A stretch of DNA of 64,000 nucleotides. Origin: Bradyrhizobium sp. AZCC 2176 (lineage in GTDB: Bacteria; Pseudomonadota; Alphaproteobacteria; Rhizobiales; Xanthobacteraceae). The notes under the pieces were generated by a model. The model did not search any database. It was not told the DNA's origin and worked only from the letters and a program-made list of their open reading frames with translations. Where the stretch lies: NCBI RefSeq assembly GCF_036924645.1, contig NZ_JAZHRX010000001.1:1798001-1862000 (forward strand), in the 5' to 3' direction. Position numbers and translations under genes: made by a program. Positions 25,338-34,397 of this stretch are shown here, one piece after another (within the stretch, counting starts at the first letter, position 1; every line of letters begins with the position of its first letter).

Positions 25338-26728
25338 TTCACCACGAAATCGATGCGGCGGTTCTGCGCCTTGCCCTGGTCGGTATCGTTGCCCGCAATC
25401 GGCTGGGTCGAACCATAGCCGACGGCGCTGAAGCGGTTGGCCGGCAACCCTGCCTTGACCAAATAGTCGGAGACCGCCTGCGCACGTTTCTCGGACAGCG
25501 CCTGGTTGCCCGCCTCGTCGCCGTCGGCATCGGTATGTCCTGATATCTCGATATTGGCGGTCGGACAGCGCAACGCGGTTTCGATCAGGCGGTCGAGCAG
25601 GCCGGCGGAATCCGCGACGATATCGGCCTTGCCGGCCTCGAAGCGAATCCGGGCCTTGCCCAGTAACTCCGCGAATAATTGCTGGCAGACCGTCGCATCC
25701 ACCGGCGCCGCGGCCGGCTTGACCGAGATTTCCGGCTTGAACTGCCAGCCCTGCGGAAAGTCCTTGCCGAGGCCGGCGCGGATCTGGCCGGCGGCGGCTT
25801 CATAAAACGCGTCGCCCGACAGCTTGACCTCCCGGTCGGACACGACGAGCGTGCCGGTCGACAGCCGCGACAGCGCGCCGAGCGCCGGCACCACCGCGTT
25901 GGCAAAACCTACAGGGGCGCCGATGCTCGCCTTGAGGTTGTCGACGACCTTTTCGCTGAAGAACTTGCGTCCCGCCGCCGCCACCAGCGCGGCATGGACG
26001 TTGTTGTCGGGCACGTTGCCGGTCAGTGTCAGCGTCACCGCGACCGGATCCTTGTAGGCCTGGAAGATGTAAGGCGGCGCCTTGACCTCGTTGGCTGAAA
26101 CTGAAAAGCCCTCGGGCAGATTTTTCAGCGCGGCGGCGATGGCTTCCCGGCCGCCGAGCTCGCGCGCCATGCCGGACAGGCTGACCTTGGTGTCCGACAG
26201 CGTGATCTTGCCGTCCTTCAGCTTGCCGACCTGGTCGAGCAGCAACAGCGCGGCATTGTCGAAACGCGGCGGCGCCCCGCGCGACAGATTCATCCGGTCG
26301 ACCACTTCGACGCCGCCGAGATTGGCGCGGGCCGCTTCCATCAACCGGCCCTTGCTCGCCGGCAGGGGCGAACTGCCCGACAGCGTCACCCGAAGGACGT
26401 CGCGTTCGGCCGACCAGACAAACGGCTTGGCTTCGGGAACGAGCCGGGTGTCATCGTTAACCAACCGCACACCCGGCACCGCCTCCACCGAGGCCACCGC
26501 ACTCTGCCGGCCGTCTTCCGAGAAAGCGTCCGCCGCAAGCGTCACATCGCGGCCTGCGACCGAGATTCGCCTCTTGTCGAGGACGGTGTCCTTGAGGGCT
26601 ACGGTCGAACGCTGCGCCAGGTCGGCTTCAAGCAGTTCGGTGCTCGTCCAGGCCGCGATAGCCCAAAACATGACCAAAGGAATGATGCCCGGCCACCATT
26701 TGCCACTCCACCTGAAAAGTCCGTGCAT
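25334..26728 (-). CDS. OmpA-family protein with BON-like repeats
   Basis: A 464-residue envelope protein. One membrane anchor ('IIPLVMFWAIAAW', residues 16-28) is followed by several BON-like modules with repeating 'VTLTLTGNVPDNN'-type strands. The C-terminal OmpA/MotB peptidoglycan-binding domain reads 'IEISGHTDADGDEAGNQALS' and 'QNRRIDF'. Start ATG 26,728 has AGGA seven bases upstream; an ORF extension to 26,785 lacks support. It probably links the inner membrane to the cell wall. Coupled to the small membrane protein downstream. Confidence 0.85.
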   Translation of the reverse strand: MHGLFRWSGKWWPGIIPLVMFWAIAAWTSTELLEADLAQRSTVALKDTVLDKRRISVAGRDVTLAADAFSEDGRQSAVASVEAVPGVRLVNDDTRLVPEAKPFVWSAERDVLRVTLSGSSPLPASKGRLMEAARANLGGVEVVDRMNLSRGAPPRFDNAALLLLDQVGKLKDGKITLSDTKVSLSGMARELGGREAIAAALKNLPEGFSVSANEVKAPPYIFQAYKDPVAVTLTLTGNVPDNNVHAALVAAAGRKFFSEKVVDNLKASIGAPVGFANAVVPALGALSRLSTGTLVVSDREVKLSGDAFYEAAAGQIRAGLGKDFPQGWQFKPEISVKPAAAPVDATVCQQLFAELLGKARIRFEAGKADIVADSAGLLDRLIETALRCPTANIEISGHTDADGDEAGNQALSEKRAQAVSDYLVKAGLPANRFSAVGYGSTQPIAGNDTDQGKAQNRRIDFVVK

Positions 26729-26896
26729 TCGAGTTCCTGCCGGGGTCCGGAACGGAGAGAAAACAAACCCTTGCGAGGCTGTCAAACCCGAAATGTCGCA
26801 GGAGCCGAAACGCTCTGAAATTGGTCAGGCTAACTGTTTCTTCAGCGGTCTTTCGCTAATTTTGCTCCGTAAATAACCGGGCGGCCCTGCATCTCG

Positions 26897-27955
26897 ATGA
26901 AACTGCTTCGCAACACCGTCATCCGCGCCGGACTGGAAGCGCTGTACTTCTCCGGGGCGCATTACCTGCTGCGACCAATCTTCGCAGGTGTCGGCGTCAT
27001 TTTCATGCTGCATCACGTCCGCCCGAGGCGCGACGGCGAGTTTCAGCCCAATCATCATCTCGAGGTCGAGCCGGAATTCCTGCGGGCAATGCTGGCGCAT
27101 CTTCGCACGCTCGATGTCGACATCCTCACCATGGACGAGGTGCATCAGCGACTCCAGGCGCGCAATTTCGCGCGGCGCTTCGCCTGCTTCACCCTCGACG
27201 ACGGCTATCGCGACAACCGCGATTTCGCCCTGCCGGTAATGCGTGAATTTGACGCGCCCCTCACCGTCTATGTGACGAGCGATTTCGCGGAAGGCACCGG
27301 GAAGTTGTGGTGGGTCGCGCTCGAGCGGGCGATCGCCAAGGCGTCCTCGATCGAAGTCCCGATCGGCGGCGTAAAGACCCGCCTCGACGCCTCGACGCCG
27401 GCGGCGAAGCAAGCGGCCTTCGCCCGCATGCACGACTGGCTGCGCGCGCTGCCGACCGAACATGATATGCAGCGCGAAATCTCCGCGCTGTGCACGCGAT
27501 ATGACGTCGACGAGACGCCGATCGCCCGCGAGCTCTGCATGTCCTGGCAAGAACTGAAGGCATTCGCCGATGATCCGCTGGTGACGATCGGCGCGCATAC
27601 CATCACGCATTGCAATCTGGCGCGGCAGAGCGAGGAGACCGCGTCGCTCGAACTGGCCACCAGCCGCGCGCGGATCGAAGCGGCGTTGCAGCGGCCGGTG
27701 CTTCATCTCGCCTATCCCTATGGCGACCGGATCGCGGCGGGCCGGCGCGAATTCAAACTGGCGAAAATGGCAGGATTCAAGACGGCGGTGACGACGCGGC
27801 CGGGCATGATCTTTCCGGAAAGCGCCGAGCACATGACCGCGCTGCCGCGGGTTTCGCTCAACGGCAATTACCAGGATGCGCGCATCATCCCCGTGCTGAC
27901 CTCCGGCGCCGCCACCGCCATGTGGAACGGCTTTCGCCGCATCGACGCGGCGTAG
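26897..27955 (+). CDS. polysaccharide deacetylase family protein
   Basis: A 352-residue NodB-homology protein. Motif 1 is 'FTLDDGYRDN' (about residue 95) with the catalytic and metal Asp pair. Motif 2-type histidines are in 'GAHTITHCNLAR' (HxxxH pattern), and 'AYPYGDR' is motif 3. Such enzymes remove N- or O-acetyl groups from glycans; no signal peptide is evident. It is divergent from the OmpA-like gene and followed closely by an SDR gene. Confidence 0.88.
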   Translation: MKLLRNTVIRAGLEALYFSGAHYLLRPIFAGVGVIFMLHHVRPRRDGEFQPNHHLEVEPEFLRAMLAHLRTLDVDILTMDEVHQRLQARNFARRFACFTLDDGYRDNRDFALPVMREFDAPLTVYVTSDFAEGTGKLWWVALERAIAKASSIEVPIGGVKTRLDASTPAAKQAAFARMHDWLRALPTEHDMQREISALCTRYDVDETPIARELCMSWQELKAFADDPLVTIGAHTITHCNLARQSEETASLELATSRARIEAALQRPVLHLAYPYGDRIAAGRREFKLAKMAGFKTAVTTRPGMIFPESAEHMTALPRVSLNGNYQDARIIPVLTSGAATAMWNGFRRIDAA

Positions 27956-28059
27956 TTCTTACTTCCCTTCTCCCACAAGGGGAGAAGGAAGAACAGCGCC
28001 TTCCTTGACTCACCGCCCTCCCCCGCCCAAAACCGGTGGCAAAGCAAATGGAGGCACGC

Positions 28060-28860
28060 ATGTTCAAGGATCTGTTCTCGCTAAACGGCCGCGTCGCGCT
28101 GGTGACGGGTGGCTCGCGCGGCATCGGCAAGATGATCGCGGCCGGTTTTCTCGCGCAGGGCGCGGCAAAGGTCTACATCACGGCACGCAAGGCGGGCCCC
28201 TGCGAGGCGACCGCGAAGGAGCTGTCCGCCGCCTATGACGGCGAATGCATCGCACTGCCGATCGACATCTCGACGGTCGCGGGCTGCGACAAGCTCGCCG
28301 CTGAGATCATCAAGCTGGAGCCGAAGCTCGACATCCTCGTCAACAATGCCGGCGCGGCGTGGGGCGCCGAATTCGACGAATTCCCCGAAAGCGGCTGGGA
28401 CAAGGTCATGGACCTCAACGTCAAGTCGCTATTCTTCCTGACCAAGGCGCTGGCGAAACCGCTGCGCGCGGCGGCTTCGCACGAACGACCTGCCAAAGTC
28501 ATCAACATCGCCTCCGTCGACGGCATTTTCGTCAACCCCAGCGAGACCTATTCCTACGCCGCGAGCAAGGCCGCCGTGATTCATCTGACGCGGCGCATGG
28601 CGACGAAACTGGTCAAGGACAACATCAATGTCACCGCGATCGCGCCGGGCGCATTCAAGTCGGATATGAATCGCGCCGCGCGCGACCACTCGGACGAAGT
28701 CGCAAGGCGCATTCCGGCGCGGCGTATCGGAACCGATGAGGACATGGCGGGAATCGCGATCTATCTCGCCTCGCGCGCAGGCGATTACGTGGTCGGTAAT
28801 ACCATCGCAGTCGATGGCGGCGTGGTCTACGCCAATGCGGGGCTCGAGATCGCGGGGTAA
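28060..28860 (+). CDS. short-chain dehydrogenase/reductase
   Basis: A 266-residue classical SDR. The cofactor motif TGGSRGIG is at about residues 15-22, 'NNAGAAWG' is the structural motif, and the catalytic Ser ('NIASVDG'), Tyr and Lys ('YSYAASKAAV') are in place. 'DGGVVYANAG' closes the fold. Start ATG 28,060 follows GGAGG with five-base spacing. The substrate is unknown; some SDRs of this length act in acyl or polyhydroxyalkanoate metabolism. The IS element lies 39 bases downstream. Confidence 0.9.
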   Translation: MFKDLFSLNGRVALVTGGSRGIGKMIAAGFLAQGAAKVYITARKAGPCEATAKELSAAYDGECIALPIDISTVAGCDKLAAEIIKLEPKLDILVNNAGAAWGAEFDEFPESGWDKVMDLNVKSLFFLTKALAKPLRAAASHERPAKVINIASVDGIFVNPSETYSYAASKAAVIHLTRRMATKLVKDNINVTAIAPGAFKSDMNRAARDHSDEVARRIPARRIGTDEDMAGIAIYLASRAGDYVVGNTIAVDGGVVYANAGLEIAG

Positions 28861-28899
28861 AACCCAGCCCGTGATGCCAATGTCGTCCCTGCGAATGCA

Positions 28900-30387
28900 C
28901 TAGGGTTTCTACACATTTTCGAGGGCTCTGCCAGCGACGATGATTTGGAAGCGAGCCATTCCATTGTGGAAGGTGATTGGTCCGGGTGGCCGATGCGAGG
29001 CGTAGCCGGTCCATCCGCCGAGCTTGGCGATGATCCATGCCGCCCATTGAAGAGTATAGGGGTGATGAGGGTTCTTCTGAAGCTCGGTCCTGCCTTTCAT
29101 GGTTTTGTTGATGGCGGCAAGTGCCTCGATTTCTTCCGGCGTGAAGGCGCATTTGACCGACAATTGTTCACCACCATTGCGGGCCTGAACGAGCTGAATG
29201 ACGATACATGCCGCTTTTGTGGCGATCGTCACGAGCTTGATCAGAGCCTCGGCGCTTTCGAGCTGACTGTCCTCGATACGCAGACCTTGGTTCTTCAGCG
29301 AGCGAAAGAGCTGTTCGATGATCCAGCGCTGCTTGTACCAGGAGACGATCCGCCAGGCATCGGCCGTATTGGCGATCGAATGAGTGGTCAAGAGCAGCCA
29401 ATGAACGGGCTCAGCCCCCTTCGGGGGATGCAACTCGACGACTTCCACGAAGCTGACTTTGACACCCTCCGGCAGGTCCTTCACGCCGGGTCGCGCCGGC
29501 CGCTTGAGCACGACGGTTCCGAAGCGCAGCGAGAGATGGGCTTGGCGACCGCGGCGATCCATCCGCTGCGGCAGATCGAGCACCGCCTTGTCGCCGAAGC
29601 GGGCTCGCTCCACCGCTTGATAAAGTGTTTTGCCGTTGGTCAGCGCATGATCATGCATGGCCCGCGTCAGCAGGTGGACGTTGTCGCCGGGCGTCAACGC
29701 CCAGTGCGCAAAGAACTCCCCCTCACGGTCATTGATTACGGTGATCATGCGCGCCGCAGCCAGAACCTCGCAGCCCTGATCGGCCGTGGTAACCCAGCGC
29801 GCCGACTCTTTGTTGGCCAACTCCCGCTCGTCGTGAGGGGTCTTAACCTTGCCCCTGCGCGTCCACACCTTGCCGCCGGTGAGGCCGAGACAGGCCCCGC
29901 TGTCGGCATCGACCGCCATCATGGCATGCAGCAACACGCCGCGGGCATTGCCTTTGCCGACTTTGCCCAGTTCACGCCGACGTCCTTGCCGCGTCTGGAA
30001 CTTGACCTCGCTGGTGTCCTGGATCGCCAGCACATGGCGCCCGTTGACCACAGTCGCCGTCTGCCTGCTCCAGCCTTCAATCAGTTGATCGGTCGTGACT
30101 TGCGGGTTGTTCACGAACCGCCAGTAGGCCATGTACGCGGCCCAGTCACCCTGCGCCATCTGGCGCAAGCAGACGCTGCGCGTGCAAAGCATAGCCCGCA
30201 CAAACGCCGCCCCCTTTTATCGAGGCGAACGTCGCCAAACTCACCCAGTGACAAATCCGGCTCTCGCTGCATCTCCGACGCTCCTTCGAATCAAAGCGTC
30301 AGAAACAGAATCATACAAACCGCAAAAGCGGCATAACATCATGACACACCGAGTCAATCTGTCGCGCCAGACGTGTAGAAACCCTAG
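28900..30387 (-). mobile_element. IS4-family insertion sequence with 15-bp inverted repeats and 10-bp target duplication
   Basis: A 1,488-bp element. Terminal repeats CTAGGGTTTCTACAC (28,900-28,914) and GTGTAGAAACCCTAG (30,373-30,387) are perfect complements. TGCGAATGCA flanks both sides (28,890-28,899 and 30,388-30,397). Joining the flanks rebuilds GTCCCTGC-GAAT-GCAGGGAC, so the insertion is in the loop of a REP palindrome. It carries one transposase on the minus strand, whose stop lies in the left repeat. Confidence 0.95.
28909..30272 (-). CDS. IS4/Tn5-like transposase, split by a -1 frameshift
   Basis: The main frame (28,909-30,201) encodes 430 residues. The YREK signature is Y-(2)-R-(3)-E-(6)-K in 'WYKQRWIIEQLFRSLK', and 'LAIQDTSE' supplies the first DDE Asp. 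The N-terminal DNA-binding start is in another frame: ATG 30,272, behind AAGGAGCG, gives 'MQREPDLSLGEFGDVRLDKRG'. Reading passes to the main frame by a -1 shift at AAAAGGGGG (30,218-30,210), giving about 454 residues. This may be programmed slippage or an inactivating indel. Confidence 0.82.
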
Positions 30388-30397
30388 TGCGAATGCA

Positions 30398-30505
30398 GGG
30401 ACCCATACCGCGTGATGCATCAGTTATCGCACGATGGCAGATGCCGTGCCAGAACAACGGCGTCCGGTGGCTATGGGCCCCGGCTCAAGGCCGGGGCGAC
30501 GTCGA
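30398..30505. repeat. right part of the composite REP element split by the IS
   Basis: It continues the unit starting at 28,881 (TGTCGTCCCTGCGAA). After the IS and target duplicate it reads 'gggacccataccgcg', then 'ggtggctatgggccccggc' and closes with 'ggccggggcgacg'. The order of arms equals that of 12,441-12,567. The reconstructed element is about 125 bp and would separate the SDR gene from boxB. Confidence 0.75.
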
Positions 30506-30509
30506 GAGA

Positions 30510-31955
30510 TCACGTTTCGATTTTCACGTACTCGAAATCGCCGGGCTTGTTGTCGATGCCGACTTTCGGCGGCGAAATCCAGTTGGCGTAGACGCCGACT
30601 TCGGTTACCGGCTTCATCAGCGAGGCGATAAAGTCGCCGTCCTGGGTCGAAGGCAACCATTCGCCCTTGCGTTGATTCCAGGTGGCGTCATCGATCAGGA
30701 TGCCTTCCGGCGTGGCGTTGATATCCTTGAACTCGCCGATGTTGCGATGGAACGCGACGTTCGGCAGCGTCAGCTTGTACTGATAACCCGCGGTCGAAAT
30801 CACCTTGTTCCAGCGCAGCATGCCCTTGACGCAGTCCTGCGTGTAATCGTCGCGCAGCCGCATGTTGAGCGCGGTCAGCGCCGGCTCGTCGACGCGCTTG
30901 ATCACGCCGTCGACCAGCTTGAGCACCGGATAGGTGGCGCTCTTGAGCTGATGGTCGTCGTCGATCTGGGTTTCCTTGTAGCGGCCCTTGATGCCGGCGT
31001 TGAAGGCATTCGCCGCGTTGGTCGAGACTTCCGAGCCGAACAGGTCGAGCGACAGCGAGTAATGCAGGTTCAGCTTCTTCTGGATGGTCGGCAGGTCGAT
31101 GACGCCGAGCGCGCGGACTTTGGCGACGTCGGTGGGATCGGTGATGCCGGCTTCCTTCATCGCCTCGCAGGTGCGCTGCACGACGCGGCTGATGCCGGTC
31201 TCGCCGACGAACATGTGATGGGCTTCTTCGGTCAGCATGAAGCGGCAGGTGCGCGACAGCGGATCGAAGCCGGACTGCGCGAGCGAGTGCAATTGCATCT
31301 TGCCGTCGCGGTCGGTGAAATAGGTGAACATGAAGAACGACAGCCAGTCCGGCGTCGCCTCGTTGAAGGCGCCGAGCATGCGCGGGCTGTCAGCATCGCC
31401 GGAGCGGCGGCGCAACAAATCATCCGCCTCCTCGCGGCCGTCGCGGCCGAAATATTTCTGCAAGAGATAGACCATCGCCCAGAGATGGCGGCCTTCCTCG
31501 ACATTGACCTGGAACAGGTTGCGCAAATCATAGAGCGAGGGTGCGGTCTTGCCGAGATGGCGCTGCTGCTCGACCGAAGCGGGCTCGGTGTCGCCCTGGA
31601 TCACGATCAGGCGGCGCAGCGTCGCACGGTGCTCACCGGGGACTTCCTGCCAGGCCGGCTTGCCGTAATTCTCACCGAAGGGAATGACGCGGTTCTCTTC
31701 CTGCGGCGCCAGCAAAATGCCCCAGCGGTATTCCGGCATCTTGACGTAATCGAACTTGGCCCAGCCGCGCGGATCGACCGAATAGGCGGTGCGCAGGTAG
31801 ACCAGCGACTGCTGAAAACCCTCCGGCCCCATGTCGCCCCACCAGTCCATGTAACCGGGATGCCAGCCCTCGAGCGCTTTCAGGACCTGGCGATCCTCGC
31901 TGAGATTCACGTTGTTGGGGATTTTGGTCGAATAGTCGACGTTCATGTAATTCAT
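30510..31955 (-). CDS. boxB: benzoyl-CoA 2,3-epoxidase subunit B
   Basis: The 481-residue diiron oxygenase of the aerobic box pathway, which with the reductase BoxA converts benzoyl-CoA to its 2,3-epoxide. The diiron ligand motif ExxH is seen in 'MLTEEAHHMFVGETG', and 'GRHLWAMVYLLQKYFGRDGR' is characteristic of the family. ATG 31,955 follows GGGAGG with a five-base gap. It is the last gene of the bclA-hydrolase-DUF309-boxC-boxB unit. BoxA is not present anywhere in the window. Confidence 0.93.
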   Translation of the reverse strand: MNYMNVDYSTKIPNNVNLSEDRQVLKALEGWHPGYMDWWGDMGPEGFQQSLVYLRTAYSVDPRGWAKFDYVKMPEYRWGILLAPQEENRVIPFGENYGKPAWQEVPGEHRATLRRLIVIQGDTEPASVEQQRHLGKTAPSLYDLRNLFQVNVEEGRHLWAMVYLLQKYFGRDGREEADDLLRRRSGDADSPRMLGAFNEATPDWLSFFMFTYFTDRDGKMQLHSLAQSGFDPLSRTCRFMLTEEAHHMFVGETGISRVVQRTCEAMKEAGITDPTDVAKVRALGVIDLPTIQKKLNLHYSLSLDLFGSEVSTNAANAFNAGIKGRYKETQIDDDHQLKSATYPVLKLVDGVIKRVDEPALTALNMRLRDDYTQDCVKGMLRWNKVISTAGYQYKLTLPNVAFHRNIGEFKDINATPEGILIDDATWNQRKGEWLPSTQDGDFIASLMKPVTEVGVYANWISPPKVGIDNKPGDFEYVKIET

Positions 31956-31978
31956 TGGGGCCTCCCGTGCCGGGGTGT

Positions 31979-32048
31979 TTGGCGAATGGCGAATGGCGAG
32001 TAGCGAATGGAAGAAGCGCAACTATTCGCCACTTCCTGTTCGCTATTC
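31979..32048. repeat. GCGAATGG-type repeat array between boxC and boxB
   Basis: Tandem units 'ggcgaatggcgaatgg', 'cgagtagcgaatgg' and the opposing 'ctattcgccac' and 'gttcgctattccc' form an imperfect hairpin. It is related to the perfect stem at 3,681-3,718. Being inside the probable box operon, it should form RNA structure between the two cistrons. Confidence 0.75.
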
Positions 32049-32052
32049 CCCC

Positions 32053-33741
32053 TTAGACTCTCGTCATGTCGAATTGCGCCTTCTGGCCGGTGCCGTAGCG
32101 GCGCAGCGCGCCGTCTTCGCCGACCGCGTTGGGGCGCTGGAAGATCCAGTTCTGCCACGCCGTGAGGCGCGAGAAGATTTTCGATTCCATGGTCTCGGGC
32201 CCGACGAAGCGCAAATTGGCTTCCATGCCGGTGAGGCCGTCGGGCGAGAACGACGTGCGCTCCTCCAGGAACACCCGCACCTCGTCGTCCCAGTCGATGT
32301 CGTCGAGCGCGAAGGTGACGAGGCCGAGTTCTTCGGCCTCTTCGGCGTCGAGTGTCGTACCGATGGTGGCTTCCGCGCGCTCCAGATCGGACGGATCGGC
32401 CTGGAAGCGCGATTGCAGCCGGGTCAGGCCGTGGCACATCGGATAGGGACCGAAATTCATGGCGGTGAGCTGGATCGCCGGGGGCTGGCGGTTGTCGCCC
32501 TGCCGCGAGCCGATCAGCATGTAGGATCGGTCGGCAGCGAACACGAGTTCGGCGAGCGTGCCGGCGAAACAGGAGCCGGGCTCCACCAGCGTCACCAGCG
32601 TGCGCGAGGTGACGTCGATACGCTTCAACACCCGCTTCCAGTAGTGCCTGATCTCGTTGACCAGCCAATGCGCCTTGTTGGCTTCGAGGAAAGCGTCGCA
32701 GGCCGCCACATTGGCGGCATCGCCATGTGACTTGAACACCAGCATCGCGATTTCGAGTTCGTTGATGCGCAAGTGAAGAATCGCGTCATCGAGCTCGCGC
32801 GCCACCTGCAGCGGCCAGAACGACGCGCCTTGCGCGATCAGACCGTCGATGTCGGCCGGCGGGGTCGACTCAGGCGCCTTGATCGAGATGGTGGCGATCC
32901 GCGCCGCGCGGTCGATGTCGGCGCTGACAAAGCCGTAGCGGATGCCGCTGTCGTCGATGGTGCGATCGAGCGGGGTCAGCGTAATGCCCTTGCCGTTGCC
33001 GTCGCGCTTCGAGGCGGCGGCAAATTCTTTTGCCCGATCGGCGACCTTGGCCTCCAGCTTGCTGTTGGGCACGATCTCATCGACCAGCCGCCATGCGACG
33101 GCCCGCTTGCCTTTGATGCCTTCCTCGATGGTGCAGAAGAAGTCGGCATGGTCGCGGCGCACCTTGCGCTTGTCGACCACGCGGGTCAGGCCGCCGGTGC
33201 CCGGCAGCACCGCGAGCAGCGGCACTTCCGGCAGCGACACGGCGGCGGCGCCGTCGTCGGCCATGATGATGTGGTCGGTGGCGAGGGCCAGTTCGTAGCC
33301 GCCGCCGGCCGCGGTGCCGTTGACGACGGTGATGAAGCGCTGTCCGGAATTCTCCGATGAATCTTCCAGGCCGTTACGGGTCTCGTTGGTGAATTTGCAG
33401 AAGTTGACCTTGTGGGCGTGGGTGGCGCCCGCCAGCATGCGGATATTGGCGCCGGCGCAGAACACGCGGTTCTTAGCCGATCGCATCACCACGGCCTTCA
33501 CCTCGGGATGCTCGAAGCGCAGTCGCTGCACGGCGTCGGCGAGTTCGATGTCGACGCCGAGATCGTAGGAGTTCAGCTTGAGCTGATAGCCCTCGAACAG
33601 GCCGCCATTCTCGTCGACGTCCATGGTGAGCGTCGCGACGTCGCCTTCGACGCCCAGCTTCCAGTGCCGGTAGCGCGACGGATCAGTTTGAAAATCGATG
33701 TATTTCGCGCCGCCTGCGAGGACGCGATCTTCACCGGCCAT
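32053..33741 (-). CDS. boxC: benzoyl-CoA-dihydrodiol lyase (2,3-epoxybenzoyl-CoA dihydrolase)
   Basis: A 562-residue double crotonase-fold enzyme that opens the epoxide ring of 2,3-epoxybenzoyl-CoA hydrolytically, releasing formate and an aldehyde CoA ester. The N-terminal crotonase domain has 'NRVFCAGANIRML' and 'VVNGTAAGGGYELALATDHI', the oxyanion-hole segments. A second domain follows from about residue 270 ('RAARIATISIKAPES') with 'LVEPGSCFAGTLAELVFAADRSYML'. The start follows GAGGGTGG. A TGCA-N6-TGCA dyad lies 46 bases upstream. Confidence 0.94.
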   Translation of the reverse strand: MAGEDRVLAGGAKYIDFQTDPSRYRHWKLGVEGDVATLTMDVDENGGLFEGYQLKLNSYDLGVDIELADAVQRLRFEHPEVKAVVMRSAKNRVFCAGANIRMLAGATHAHKVNFCKFTNETRNGLEDSSENSGQRFITVVNGTAAGGGYELALATDHIIMADDGAAAVSLPEVPLLAVLPGTGGLTRVVDKRKVRRDHADFFCTIEEGIKGKRAVAWRLVDEIVPNSKLEAKVADRAKEFAAASKRDGNGKGITLTPLDRTIDDSGIRYGFVSADIDRAARIATISIKAPESTPPADIDGLIAQGASFWPLQVARELDDAILHLRINELEIAMLVFKSHGDAANVAACDAFLEANKAHWLVNEIRHYWKRVLKRIDVTSRTLVTLVEPGSCFAGTLAELVFAADRSYMLIGSRQGDNRQPPAIQLTAMNFGPYPMCHGLTRLQSRFQADPSDLERAEATIGTTLDAEEAEELGLVTFALDDIDWDDEVRVFLEERTSFSPDGLTGMEANLRFVGPETMESKIFSRLTAWQNWIFQRPNAVGEDGALRRYGTGQKAQFDMTRV

Positions 33742-33786
33742 GAGCCACCCTCTGTCGTTTTCTCAGAATTTGCTTGGTTCGTTAGA

Positions 33787-33800
33787 TGCACAATAGTGCA
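33787..33800. promoter_or_regulatory. candidate BoxR operator, TGCA-N6-TGCA
   Basis: TGCACAATAGTGCA is a 14-base dyad in the 106 bases between boxC and the DUF309 gene. TGCA half-sites are known for the BzdR/BoxR family, and a BoxR-like gene is at 36,989. A further TGCA lies at 33,837, within the dyad GAACATG (33,832-33,838) / CATGTTC (33,849-33,855). Confidence 0.6.
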
Positions 33801-33847
33801 TGTTTTTGCTCAAGTCTAGCTCAAACCGCCGGAACATGCATTTTGTT

Positions 33848-34367
33848 TCATGTTCGGGCGGCCGCTCCGAATGCCACCCAATCGGCCTTGGTGAGCATCG
33901 GCAGGGCCAATTTGGCCTTGATCCGCGCTGCCAGCGCCGCGACCGGAAAGCTGTCGGCAAACCCGTCGCCGCCGGCACTGCGCATGCCTAACGCTTCGAA
34001 CTCGCCGAGCGCTTCGCCGAACAGGCGCGTCGCCACGTGCGCCTTCTGCATGCGCAGCCGCAAATTCGCGGTCGCGATCAGGATACAGGCGCGCAGCAGG
34101 ATCCGCTCGCGGCCGCCCTGCGGCGCAGCCGCCCACACCGCCTCCAGGATCTCCTGCGCCTCCCAGAAGTAGCCGCGATCGTTGAGCGCGAGGCCGTAGC
34201 GCAGCGCCGGATTGCGCGCCGCGCACGTAGCCGCCGAAGCGCGGCGGCACCAGAGCTGTGATCTGCGCCAGCGTTTCGTAATCGGCGCTGGATTTCTCGG
34301 ATTCGCCGGGCACATAGGCCCATCGCGGCAGCGGCAGATTACCTGCGGCTGGCGGCGGCGTGGTCAT
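33848..34367 (-). pseudogene. DUF309 family gene with a frameshift
   Basis: The start (34,367) encodes 'PLPRWAYVPGESEKSSADYETLAQITALVPPRFGGYV', then the frame drifts into Gly/Arg-rich nonsense. The continuation 'NPALRYGLALNDRGYFWEAQEILEAVW' is in another frame and runs to a stop at 33,848. Joined, they give a normal DUF309 protein of about 170 residues. The shift lies near 34,205-34,225 in a CGCGCC-rich stretch; an indel mutation or sequencing error are both possible. The family is often found beside box genes but has no assigned function. Confidence 0.75.
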
Positions 34368-34397
34368 CGGGGCGCGGCCCCGGAAAAAAGAAAAGCG

